A stretch of 64,000 nt of DNA from Tilletia caries (taxonomy: Eukaryota; Basidiomycota; Exobasidiomycetes; Tilletiales; Tilletiaceae). A program made the translations under genes and the position numbers. Positions within the stretch are counted from its first letter, which is position 1. Each line of letters begins with the position of its first letter. Shown here piece after piece: positions 37,282 to 48,400 of the stretch. The notes under the pieces are model-generated. The model saw only the letters and a list, made by a program, of their open reading frames with translations. It was not told the DNA's origin and made no database searches. The stretch spans positions 558,001 through 622,000 of the forward strand of contig JALUTQ010000032.1 in assembly GCA_032718865.1 (NCBI GenBank). Reading direction: 5' to 3'.

Positions 37282-38494
37282 ATGGCCTCCGCCAAAGTGA
37301 GCAGTTCCTCAACCCTTCGCAGGGCAAGCCATGATGGGGGAGACACCTCACCTGCACTGACGCCGTCGTTCCTCTCCTTGCCTGCCAGGTTGCCACCCTC
37401 GCAATCCGCACGCTCGCCAAGCCCATCGCGACCCAGATCAAATCACAGGCAGCGGACCATCCGACCTTCCGTGCCTTCTGTATCGGGCTTGCGCAGGGTG
37501 AGTTCAACTTCCCTTTCTGATTGAATGGAGGAGAGAACGCGCGCTGAACGAGATGTATTTCTATGATGGATAGTGATGCATCGAGTTGAGATGCGGGCGC
37601 GGTCGAATCTGCTCGGTGCGAATACGGAGCATCAGAAGATCCGCCCGTTGAGCGAGAGTAAAGCCATTGCCAATGGAGCTGTGAGTTCCCCCTTCCCCAA
37701 GCCCGCTTTCCCCTTCCCGACCCGCTCACACATCTCGCTCTCTCTCATCACCTCAGAACGCAATCTCCGAAGGCTTCCTCTTCGCCGTCGCCGCCGCCCT
37801 CATCATCGGCGAGTCCTTCCGCTCCTCGCGCTCGAACGCCAAACAGCGGAACAGGACCGAGGAGGCCGTCGAAGAGCTTCGGGACAGTGTCAAGGAGCTT
37901 GCCGGGATGGTTGGGTTGAGCGTTGAGGAGCTGGAGGAAAGGAGGAGGGTTAGGAGGGAGAGGGAGGCTGCTGAGAAGGAAGGTGGAGGGGGAGGGGGAC
38001 AAATAGAAGGAGGAGGTGCTGGGGAGGAAGGTCAAGAAGCGGGGACGCCGTCATCGGATTTATCATCATCATCATCATCATCCATTGCACCACCACTCTC
38101 ACCACGCAAGGAACTGGAACAGGAACGACTCGAGAGGGAACGACTCCAACGGGCCGTCCAGGTCTTGCTCCAGCTCGCCCTCCGGCGCGGATGGGTACAG
38201 GGACAGGACGCCTTGGATTTGGATGCTGTGATGAGCGGTCGGGATGAGGAGGCGAAGAAGAAGGAGGAAAATGAAGGAGCGGGAGCGGGAGCGGGGGTGG
38301 GGAGAAGAGGTGTTGATGGACAAGGAGGGGAAGGGATGGGGGTTGGGGAGAGAATAGCGGCGCTGGGCAGGTCATCCGTCGTCGTTCTTCCTGGGAACGG
38401 GAGTGAATTATCGTTGTCGAACGCGATAGCAGCAGCGGTAGCCGAGCAACAACCATCCTTCACGTCCGATTCGCTCCCGGAACAGTTGTCCTAA
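37282..38494 (+). CDS. OPA3: OPA3-like mitochondrial protein
   Basis: Four exons: 37282-37296 (15 nt), 37389-37497, 37574-37680, 37757-38494, giving 322 aa. The conserved OPA3 core is complete: KVATLAIRTLAKPIATQIK, HPTFRAFCIGLAQVMHRVEMR, KIRPLSESKAIANGANAISEGFLFAVAAALIIGESFRSS. It is followed by a coiled-coil-like basic/acidic stretch (VEELEERRRVRREREAAEK). OPA3 proteins are small mitochondrial membrane-associated proteins that influence mitochondrial shape; their biochemical activity is unsettled. The last about 170 residues (Gly-, Ser- and Glu-rich with one ERLQRAVQVLLQLALRRGW helix) make this protein roughly twice the usual family length. Exon 1 encodes only MASAK. Confidence 0.9.
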
Positions 38495-38986
38495 CGGCGC
38501 ATATGTCCGGATGGATCACAAGAAGAGTCATACCCCGACGCGGTTGTACAACCTAGACTTTGCGCCGAATCAATCCTTCAACCACTCGTTCCTTTTACGA
38601 GCTCGGACGGGACGTGCTTGTGCGAGCTCGTGGCGAAGCGTCGAGGCTGAGGTTGGGATCAACCCATTACCGGCTCCTTAACGGCGGCAGGGAGGGATGG
38701 GAAGGGAACAGGGACGAACGATCCAGGATGGTACAAATTGCTATTGAGATTAGATGAGGCAGGACAGATAGGCTGCTTGTTAGGGAACATACATGGGGAT
38801 CCGAGCCAGGAAAGGGGGTTAGAAGGACGACTTTGGTTTCGAGGATTCTTGCTGAAAAATGCTGGAAAATGCAGTTGGTTTGCGATGGGGTTGCCTTGTG
38901 CATGTTGATGCGGACCGAGGGTCGCCGAAAGCATGGAAGTTTGTGTACATAGAGCGGAGAAAGAGAGGGGGAAGAAAGGTGGGGCC
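38495..38986. other. convergent intergenic spacer
   Basis: 492 bp between the stops of OPA3 and the acidic protein gene. I see nothing coding in it. Confidence 0.6.
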
Positions 38987-40119
38987 TCACTTGCGCGCGA
39001 CCTTACTCTCCGGCTCCTCCCCCTCCCCATCCTCAACCTCCTCCACATCCCGCTTCGTACCCCTTGCGTCACCCCCCGACAGATTCGTGTCGTTCAAGTT
39101 GTCATCAAGTAACGCCTGCACCTCCGACGCGGGCACCTTCTTTGCCCTCGTGGTGTTCTCGTTTGCGGTGTTGTTGTTGGTGGTGAGGTCGGCTTCGAAG
39201 TTCGCGTCGTCGTCGTCGGCGGCTGTGTCGGCTGCGGGGTCTTCGTTGGCTGCGTCGGCGGGTTCGTCTTCTTCTCCGTCTTCGAAGACGTCTTCGTCAT
39301 CGTCGTCCTCATCGTCCTCGTTGTTCTGGGCTTGTTGTTTGCCGCCCTTGGAACCACCCTTCTTGCCGCCCTCGCTTTGGGCTTTGCGGATCTCGACTTC
39401 GGACTTCTTGTCGCTGTTGTTGGAGTCGTCCTTCTGTGCAGCTCCACCCTTGGACCCGCCCTTCTTGCCGCCCTCGCTTTGAGCCTTGCGAATTTCAGCC
39501 TCGGACTTCTTGCCAGAGCTCGAGCTACGCGTCTGACGACCGCCCTGCGCCTTATCGTCAGTCTCCTCTTCGAAGTCGCCATCGTCGTCATTGTCTTCCT
39601 CGGCTTCGGCGTCCTCCTCGCCATCATCATCGTTGTCGTCGTCTTGCATATCTTCATCATCATCATCTTCCTTGTCTTCGTCGTCGACGACGGTCTTCTC
39701 CTCATCATCCTCGGCTGATTTTTGCTTGCCGCCAGACTTCTTAGGCTGTGGAGCACCTTTCTTCGGCTCGTTCTTCGAGTCCGGATCGTTCTTGTACCCA
39801 CCGCCGGCAGCCTCATAGCGCTTGGAGCTGAATAGACATATGATAACGTCAGTATAACTAGCCTAAGTACCCGTATTTGGGCGTAACTGAAAAGTACTCA
39901 CAGCTCGGAAGCCTTGTAGGCTGACCAGCTACCCTTGCCTCCGCCCTTCTCCATGTTCTTGACCTCCTTCTCGATCTTGGAGCGGAGCTGAGGGTCGGTA
40001 GGGATTCCCTCTGCGCAAGGAGAAGACGAGATGAAGTTAGCGTCACCTTCGTAGACCCAGGCATAGCAACGTGAGGAGGAGGAGAAGGAGGGGAAGAAAG
40101 ACTTACTTGAGGAAGGCAT
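38987..40119 (-). CDS. acidic repeat protein with GKGSWSAYKASEL motif
   Basis: Three exons on the minus strand: 40119-40107, 40010-39902, 39827-38987, giving 320 aa. The first about 60 residues are conserved-looking: TDPQLRSKIEKEVKNMEKG, then GGGKGSWSAYKASELSKRYE and AAGGGYKNDPDSKNEPKKG. This resembles a small domain (DUF5872-like) found in fungal and plant proteins of unknown role; I am not certain of the match. The rest is highly charged with long Asp/Glu runs. It contains two copies of a module KKSEAEIRKAQSEGGKKGG (about 39,446-39,515 and 39,339-39,407), separated by a linker rich in D, N and S. A basic C-terminus (TKRDVEEVEDGEGEEPESKVARK) could serve in nuclear targeting. Exon 1 has only 13 nt. 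A TATA box lies upstream. Confidence 0.75.
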
Positions 40120-40993
40120 GATGTCTAGGATTGAGGTTGAGAGGGCTGGTAAGTTATGTCAAAGATGGGATGCAACGAAAGACTGCGGTGAACAAGAAGT
40201 GCAGGGGGGAAGAAAAATGAGCAGGATCATCCTTTTTATACGCCTTTCCTCTCCTGTCCGCGGACGCAGCGGTACATTCCTTGCTTCTCTCAGTAGTCTT
40301 TCGGTACGTTGTTTCTGGTGTAGCCTGAGAAGGTCAATCACTGGATTGTGAAAGGAGAAGTGGGAAGGCGAATGGGAATCAGGTCAGCGGTCCCTTCACA
40401 GCGCTCTTGACGATTAACATGCCTTCGTCTGAGATCCGAGCTGTCAGTAGTTCTTGAAGTGGTGGAGGCGGAAGCAGAGGATGACGCGGTCAACAACCTG
40501 GTGAAGGGGAATAAGGCAAGTAGGGATCGTTACGTTGACCTTGGAAAAGCGTTGGAAATGGTGGAAAACGAGAATAATCAATCGCTGACCTGACGGACGC
40601 TTGGAGCCGCCTGCAGATGTCGATCAGGCTCATCAGCGCATCAGCCATCCGAACCATCCTAGGCAGGGGGAGTAAAAAGAACAGGGAAAGGCAAGGCTTT
40701 GCTGCCCAAATCAACGCGCTCCCAAGTCCCAATCGCATCATTTGATTCCCAGGTTATCCTTCAGGGTTCCTCGTCTCTCAAAAGCTCGGGAGACGGCATT
40801 GCTCACCTTGGGCCGTGTCAAGGGAAGAACCTGGCTGACCACATGCGAGCCAGTTCAGCAATGAATGCCACGATCCCGAAATCGACATTATGGGAAGGAC
40901 AAAGGGGAAGGTCGTAACTGACGAAAGCGTAGGACTGGAAAGTGAGCAGAACAAGAACGTAACCACATCGGGCGCAGTGCGCAGAACGTATTG
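40120..40993. other. intergenic region
   Basis: Apart from the acidic gene's promoter, no gene is supported here. It is the left edge of a 5.3-kb gene-poor zone. Confidence 0.55.
40233..40240 (-). promoter_or_regulatory. TATA box, acidic protein gene
   Basis: TATAAAAA on the minus strand, about 114-121 bp upstream of the start codon, the same spacing as at the amidase and NmrA-like genes. Confidence 0.55.
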
Positions 40994-41767
40994 TACAGCA
41001 AGATGCACAACGGTTGAGAATGGCGTTTTCTTGGGCCAAAAGTTATGAGGCATGCCCTGAAAATTATGAAGCATGCCATGAGGCGCAGCTTGTCCGGAGC
41101 GACAGTTTCTTCCCCCAGAGCGAGACCAACGAGACGATGCCAGAAGCGGGTCTCAACTTTCGAAGTTTGGAAGCACATCTATATAAGCACAATGGAAGAA
41201 AAACAGGTCAACATGAAGCATGAAGCAGCGAGGGATGAGAGAGAAGGTGTCCGTGGAGAATAAATCACCAAGGAACCTGATGTCAATCTACCAGAACGCG
41301 ATATGGTGAAGCAGGAGAAGATATCAATCTGAAGAAGAGAAGGAGGGAGTGATTGAGACGTTGAGACTGCCAAGACTTGGCTGACAATGAAAAGACCACC
41401 AGGAACAATGACTTAAGACCATGCGAGTCTGCCCTCCTTCGTCTCGTACCTCACTATCGCCTCATCTTGGGAAAAGTGGTACTGAAAAATGAGCTGTATG
41501 CCTCTGCCCTCTACGATCGCCTTCGCCAGGATCGTCGGGAATGCTATAGACAAATTCTCTGCTCACAGGATGTGTTCCGTCGCCTCGGAGGCTCGGACGC
41601 CTCGTACTATGCTGAGAATACAGAGGGAGCGAGCCTCGATTTTGGTTTGCATTCGTGCAGTGCTTCCTCACCTCGCCGCCCGTCGCACCATCCAAATTCG
41701 AAAGTTGTTTTCAAATCCGGGGGACGATTTGAAAACCTCATTCTCAATCGTTGTGCATCTTGCTGTA
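40994..41767. mobile_element. TIR element with TA flanks, MITE-like, ~770 bp
   Basis: The left end TACAGCAAGATGCACAACGG and right end CGTTGTGCATCTTGCTGTA are inverted copies. Similarity runs inward for about 35 bp (TTGAGAATG...GTTTTC) with a few mismatches. Reading the outer TA at each side (40994-40995 and 41766-41767) as target duplication gives an element of 770 bp. The ends differ in sequence from the element at 4.2 kb. Internal frames, including one at 41377-41796, show no transposase motif, so it is probably non-autonomous. Tc1/mariner affiliation is inferred from CAG ends and TA flanks. Confidence 0.6.
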
Positions 41768-41972
41768 AACAAGTAAACACGTCAACATGCTGCTGACGAC
41801 GCGTGAGAAAGAAGTGAGGCGCGCCAGTGGATGTGAAGGCGCGTTCGAACTTCGATCACAAGTGACGGTTCGTCGTATAGTTTGGGTTGCTGTAGAAGGG
41901 AAGAAGCTGACGAGCGAGGAGGTCTTTGAGGGACCGGCGGACCGACCGTCGTCGTAAGTCGCGTGAATGGCC

Positions 41973-42896
41973 TCAGAGCCGGCCGGAGAAGCAAGGTGCG
42001 AACACAAGCATGTGCTGCGGCCGTCCCGACGCTGACGATTTGGAGCCTTGCGTCGGTGCCGTGCTCGGGAGCGTGAATGCGGATGGCAATGAGATGACAG
42101 TGCCCTCAGACGGAGCGCGCACGATTGCATCTTGGTCAGACCGGTCGTCGCGGTGTGGAGTGGGCTCGTTACTCGGGCGGGACACCGTGCTGACGAGGAT
42201 GAGAGCGGGAGTTGGGGGTGATGCTGTCGTTGTTGGGGAGTCGTCCTCGCCTAGCAGGGTCCCGGTAGCAAGAAGGGCATAGCCAGACGTGAGCCCGCGA
42301 GCATCGATGCTGTTCCAGTACAACCTGTGATCGACTCGGACACGCAGAGAAGCGTGTGAGACGGACGGGCCCACAGGGTTGGAATGAGCCGACCTCGCAT
42401 CTTGTCCTGCCTGATACAGCTGCTGCTGCCGTCGCAAGTGGTACAAGATGCGTTGGGCGCGGGGCATCAAAGGCGGTCGTGCTCCTCTGTCCCCTTGAAT
42501 GCGCATGGTTACATCCGACGACCCGATGTCGCTGTCGCCGTCGTCTGTTGGCCGCTGCTCTTCGAGTCTGGACCGACGTGCATAGGTAGGGATGGGCGGC
42601 CGCATCGTCGGGGCGCGAGGTGCACGTGCTAGAGGATGGTAGAAGCGTCGCTCAGGCGCATCTCCGCCTCCGTCTCGGGCCCTGCTCGCAGCCTGCTGTT
42701 CTGAGCCGCCTGTATGCGGGCTGTCCCGCCTGGGGTGCACTGCTTCAATGCGTTGCAGGATGCCGAGCCTCGGTCCGCGCTCATCCTCGTTTTTCGCGGC
42801 TGGGCGGATGTTGAGACGGGCGGCGAGTTCGGATGGGGTGATAAGACGGGGTGCTGAGTCTGCGTTTGAGGATGTGTTTGCTTGATTGCGACTCAT
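41973..42896 (-). CDS. orphan hypothetical protein
   Basis: A single uninterrupted frame of 307 codons from ATG at 42896 (MSRNQANTSS). I recognise no domain. The protein is Arg-, Ser- and Pro-rich and probably largely disordered. Local segments such as LITPSELAARLNIRPA and RAQRILYHLRRQQQLY look capable of forming helices. It lies alone in the gene-poor zone between two transposon-like elements, without an obvious TATA box. It could be a lineage-specific gene or a chance frame in GC-rich DNA. Confidence 0.45.
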   Translation of the reverse strand: MSRNQANTSSNADSAPRLITPSELAARLNIRPAAKNEDERGPRLGILQRIEAVHPRRDSPHTGGSEQQAASRARDGGGDAPERRFYHPLARAPRAPTMRPPIPTYARRSRLEEQRPTDDGDSDIGSSDVTMRIQGDRGARPPLMPRAQRILYHLRRQQQLYQAGQDARSAHSNPVGPSVSHASLRVRVDHRLYWNSIDARGLTSGYALLATGTLLGEDDSPTTTASPPTPALILVSTVSRPSNEPTPHRDDRSDQDAIVRAPSEGTVISLPSAFTLPSTAPTQGSKSSASGRPQHMLVFAPCFSGRL

Positions 42897-43773
42897 TCGG
42901 AATGCGGGAATCTGTGGCACCTGAAGGAAAAGAGAAGATGCTAAAAGACCTGGTTGAGAGAAAAGAGGCGAGGTCAGTTGTGGCCCATTGCGCGAGTGGT
43001 AGATGACCGAAGGGAGCGCGAGGGCCGAGCGGCGAAGTATGAGGACCCTTGGACGCTCAGACCGTCTCGACGCAGCATGCTGGCTCTTCTTGACAGCTGA
43101 GACAGAGGGCCGTGGACGCTGCCGATGCTGCGAAATTTGATCTCACGCACGCTCCCTCTGACACGAAGAGGCCGGGGGGCTGAAGCGCTTTGCCTTGGCC
43201 TCAGGCCTCAGGGCGTATATGTATATTCCTTCGTGCTGACCTGGGCGGATCGCGATGAACGCCGGCGAGGATGGAAGGTGGGCGGTGGTGTGCCTCTGCC
43301 AGGAATCAAGATCCCAGGGCACTTGATCGTTTTCTGTTCCCCCAGCATCACACATCACCGCCGCATCACCTCCAGCGACCAACAGGCGGCAACAGGACAA
43401 TCGAATCATCGTAACTCGGGCGTCCAATTGCTTTGCCAAGCCCAACGACCCAAACCATCGCTTGAATAAAAAGTTCTGCCGCGCATCGGCGCAGAATCCT
43501 GCATAAGAACCACCTTTTGTGCGGGCTACGGATATGTTATAAGCGTCGACGTGTCCCCCGACCCCCACTACTTAGTCCGCACTGTCCGCCCGCCTCCTGC
43601 TGGAAAGGGAAAAAAAGTGCCGTCGGTTCCGTGTGTTATGTGTGTCTTGAAACTCTTTGTATTGGTTCACACGCAACCCCATCAGCGCCTCAGACTCAGG
43701 CGCTCTGGCCTACCTCAGCTCCAGCGACCAGCACTCGAAAAGTCGAAAGACGTCAGCTGAGTCGGTAAGGCCA
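42897..43773. other. intergenic region
   Basis: Short frames on both strands without domains. No repeat longer than short palindromes was noticed. Confidence 0.5.
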
Positions 43774-44533
43774 TAACACTGCGAAAACGGGGTACCTATT
43801 TTGATGGTATTGTTCACAATACCTTCTTACGTATTGTGAGGGTATTGGGGGGGTTCCCCAACACCTACAACCTATTGTAGAGGTATTGTCAAAATCAATC
43901 TATACCTCACTTTTTGTGGATCTAAATCTCGCTTCATTCTGCCCGATCGAGCTATCATCACTACTAGCTCCGTTACCCAAAGACTGCTCAGTTTCCTCGA
44001 TTGGGAATTCTGTATGACCCGGACGAGTGGTTTCTAGGGTTTCTACCTGATTCTGAAAGCATTCATAACTTTTTTCTGACCAGAGCGATGCTGCATTTTG
44101 AAGACACCAAACCTCGTTTTTAAGTAATGCTACACGTATGTACATGCTGTGAGGAAGCTGTGTGTCAGTACACCTGTGCAGGGGAGCTGGGACTAGGTGG
44201 AAAGGCATCCACACGAGCGTGGGCAGACTGGGTCACGATGACATCGGACCAACGCCATCTACGCTCTGTATCGCCTGGGGCCCTGGGCGCATGATACACC
44301 TCACTCTCCACCTTATTTTGGCAGGTGTGGCAAGTTTGTAACACCCCGTGAACTCCAGTGACTTTTAGTGTGTGCTGGGAAGGCTACCATAGCGCTAATT
44401 TGGGCACTAAAGTAGGTGTTGAAAACTTGCAAATGGGTTCACTCATTGACATAGGGTATTGAGGGGGGTACAATACCTAGGTATTGTAGAGGTGTTGACA
44501 CTAATGAATACCTATCCCGTTTTCGCAGTGTAA
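43774..44533. mobile_element. non-autonomous TIR element with TAA target duplication (CACTA- or Harbinger-like)
   Basis: The element runs from CACTGCGAAAACGGGG (43777) to the inverted copy CCCGTTTTCGCAGTG (ending 44530), with at least 15 bp perfect. TAA flanks both sides directly (43774-43776 and 44531-44533). Just inside both ends, GTATTG and its complement CAATAC recur many times, a subterminal repeat pattern typical of CACTA/EnSpm elements. A TWA target also fits PIF/Harbinger. The total element is 754 bp. The only internal frame of note (minus strand, 44214-43900, 104 codons) shows no transposase signature. Confidence 0.65.
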
Positions 44534-45458
44534 TGAGGTTCAGATTCGAGGTCGTCAGGTGAGACGGTGAGATAAAATGAGATGTGGGAGACGGCGTCGC
44601 GGCAGAGAGTGGGACAGATCGACAGGTCAGGGCGCTGGGATTACAATTTGCGTGCCTAAGAAATTACGTAAACCTCAAACCCAAAGAAATAAAGAAAAGA
44701 GCCGGAAAAACAAGGCGATAGGCACAGCATAATTTTTCGACCCCCATCGCATAAAACTGGTTTCCGTTGGAATGTCTGCGTCAACAGCTCGGCGGCCCTT
44801 TCTTCCTAAGACCATTGTCATTCGCCGCTCTTCCCTACTCCTTCTCCTCTAGGTTGCGAAGACTGAAGATCAAGGCGATGTGCGATGGGGCCGATGTGTC
44901 CCTATGTCCCTGAGCGAAAACGAGGCGGTGTGCTGTGTTGATCATCAAGGTTTGTCTCCACTGGGGAAAATGTGAGCTGGAGGGTGTTTCGTTGGTTTTT
45001 GCCGGTCGCCGATCCCTGCTCAGTTTGTAAGAGCTAAAGCTGCACTATTAGATCTGGAGCGAGATTGAGGCGAGAGAGGAGGTACAGTTTTTGTAATGGG
45101 CTGTTGTGCGCAGAGGATGAGGCGATGAGGATACGCGAAGTCCTGACCTGCTGCCTGGCTTCCCCTCTGTTCTGTGATGCCTTGTCCTTACCGTCGAGCC
45201 TCTTGCCTTTCTCTTGCTGTGGAACGACGTCCATCCTGTTGCCCCGACCTGACCCTCCTGCTGCGATCGGCGGACACCTCTGAGCGCTGGACAGGAGAGC
45301 CGCAATCTCCAGATCTATCGAATTTCGGCACTTCGCTCGACCGTACATAGGACAGGCGACATCGTGCGGCAATCGGACTTTCGAAGCGGACGGCATCCTG
45401 CCTTTCCTTCCCCCTTTCTTCTACCTCACTCGCAGACATCCGATTCTCAAGCCCAACC
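44534..45458. other. intergenic region upstream of the TBC gene
   Basis: Presumed promoter and leader of the SH3-TBC gene. No further gene or repeat is supported. Confidence 0.55.
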
Positions 45459-48400
45459 ATGGACGCACACACTCTCACAGCATGGACGCGTTTCGCGCTC
45501 CAGAAGGGAGGCATCGGATCTTGCACAGCCCTGATCGATAACCCTGCCACCGAGCCAGAGGATCTCATGTTCATGACCGGAGAGAAAATCATCGTTCTCC
45601 GTCGTTTGGACGAGGAAGGCACCGACGGCGAACAACGCGCCAGTACAACCGACTCCAACTCCTGGTTCCTGGTGAGTTGAACATACCAAAGCCGCGTCTC
45701 ATCGCTTTCTTTCTTTTTGGACGAGGAAGGAATATGAGGCGATATCCGGAGATGCCTTCATGCTGATGACATCTTTAATCTTTCGCTTATTCCCGAATTG
45801 TTTCTCATTCAGGGCTACTGTGAAGGCGTTGTCGGTCGCTTCAAGGGGGCACATGTCCAATTCCACGGGAAGCTCAAGAAGCCGGTTCTCATGCGACGAA
45901 GCGGCGCCTCCAGCTCTGGCCACGGTCACAATTCTGCTCTATTCCCAGGTGCAGGAGTACTTCCAACACCATCGTCTTCATCAGTAACAGCATCTTCGAA
46001 CAGCATGCCTACCTCCCCTCTACGATCGAACACAGCGGACGGTCGACTATTAGCAGATCCATCTGCCACGCCAGCAAGGAACGGATCTGGCTTTGGCTCT
46101 AACCTCGCAGCTGGCGGTGCCATGTCACAAGAACAGTCAGAACCACTAAACGACGTGACAGCCCCATTGGCCATCCGAAGACCCTTCCGAACCGCAAACG
46201 GTGCTCTCCAAACACAAGCTGCTCGACGAATGGATCTCACCACACCTCCACTCTCGGACGACAACCACTCCAACCCATCAATAGACACCCTCATTCGCTC
46301 TCCACTCCCTCCTCGCTCCAACACACTCATGGCCAACAACGCCGCAGATAAAGGCAGAGCACAACCATCTGCCGACGTACAAGCCGCAGGTGATTCCTTC
46401 CGGCGCAGAGTCACTGATGCTTTGCTGGTCGAGGATGACGGCAATGACTCAGACGACTCGGCCTCCGTGTTACCCTGGGCTCGAGGCGCGGCTCAGGGAG
46501 ACGATGGCGACAGCCATCCTGACGATGCGAGTGAGGATGACGAGTACGGGCTGAGTCGATCTGCTCCTGCGTCTACACATAAGGGTGTCCGAACACCCGA
46601 ACATGCCCATGCGCCCAACTCTCGTCTCGGTGCCGGAGGGATGGCCGCACCGGACTTGCCTACTTCATCGATACACTTGCAGTTGCAATCACAGTCACAG
46701 CGTGCGACACCCGTGAAGGGCCAGGGCCTGATGAACGAGCAGCAGCGTTCGTTGGCCAAACTCACCACGAGCGGTCTCCCTCCCAGTCCGATCAGCTCGG
46801 CCGATTCTCCCTCGGCACGAACCCCACACGACGGCGTGGCGGCGTCTACTCCGACTCAACTTCGTGCCGCCGCTCAATCAGGAGGAGGAGGAATCCCTCA
46901 GCGTAGACAGCCACAGATGTCCGAATCGGGCATGTACACCATCGCCGCACAGAGTTCAGCCTCCAGTCGGAGCTCGGCCACGGCTGAGTCGGAGAACGAC
47001 GAGGAGGAGGACCTATACGATGAGGATGAACTGCGTTCGGAGAGCGCTGGCTCCTATGCCTCGGCCTCAGACAGTTTGAGTGGGTCCGGGCACGGCGCAC
47101 CTCACTCTGGCAGCCACAAGAATGGCAATGGAAACCGACTCAATCCTCCTAGCACGGCGCGGAACCCTCAACGACGCGTTGCCAGGGGAGCCCGCGGTGG
47201 CGCCGCTGACGGCAGGGACTACGCATTTAGCATATATGATCTCTACGGACGGGATTCGGTCGCGTTCCCCAACTTCGAGATGCACAAAGATGCCAATCGG
47301 GCCATTCTTGCGCTTGCCAATCTCGATGCGAATGGTCACGGGAACGGAAATCTGGAAGTGATGAATGGTTCCTCTCCCTCTGAGGGTAGAGTCAGTCCCG
47401 GAGCCGAATCAATCAGGACCGACGGAGGCTACCGATCTGCGTCTGCGACAGGTGGTCGACCGCAGGTTCGGACTCCTTTGGGACATCGGCCGATGAACCC
47501 GCCGCCTGTGGCTACCCCTTCAGTCGCGGCGGCCGCGGCAGCGGCTGTACAACAGCAGCAGCAAGAACAGGCCGCGCGTACCTTGCACCTCCGAAGTTTG
47601 TCGCAAAAGAGGCCGAATCAGGCTCCAGACCCACGAAAAGGGTCCCTTTCGGGCATTGGGCCGGTTGAGGGAACACCGCTATCACCCGTTACTGGCACTG
47701 TCGGACCGAATGGTATGCCGACAAAGAGTCTGGCTTCAAGTCTTCGGCGACAGGTCGAGGGTGCTTCTCCTTCCAACGGCTCACCGACGGGCGTGTCAAG
47801 TCCCACAATCGGTCACGGCGGTAATTTCATATTACCACCTCCAGGCCCTAATGGTACGGCCGCATTCGACCCGCACCGAAGGCCTTCTGCTCCTGCTGCG
47901 GTGGTGAACGGGGCGGCTATCGGTGCCGGCGGTCCACGTCCGCCTATGCCCGGTCCGCCTGGCTCCGTGGGCATGGCCAGCAGTTTCAGTGGGCCGAGCT
48001 CGGGTCCGAGAGGGATGATGCCGCCGCATGGGGAGGATCTGTCGCAGTCTGCTAACGGCGCTCCTGCTTCCGCTGGTGGCTCCTCGTTGGATTCGCTCAC
48101 GGCCTCGCTTGCGTACGCGTCCAGTCGGAAGTCACTGACGCCGTCGCTGGCCCCGTCGAATGGCATGCGAGGTCCAAGTCCCGGTCCGGGACAGGGACCA
48201 GGACCGATGCAGATGCAGATGCAACCCGGCGGCATGCCGATCTCACCGAATGGCTTCCCATTCCCAGGTCCGGGACAAGGTTTGACACCAGGACAGCCTA
48301 TGCCGATGATGGGCGGTCCCGGTCGGATGGCTGGCGGCAGCATGCCGCCTGGCTTCCCGATGAATGGGCAGGGATCGAGTCCGAATGGTTCTATGCTCGC

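Noticed and set aside
41377..41796. 139-codon frame inside the TA-flanked element
   Set aside because: No DDE or helix-turn-helix motif and it runs out through the TIR.
43900..44214. 104-codon minus-strand frame inside the CACTG-ended element
   Set aside because: No transposase signature or initiation context; kept only as internal sequence of the element.
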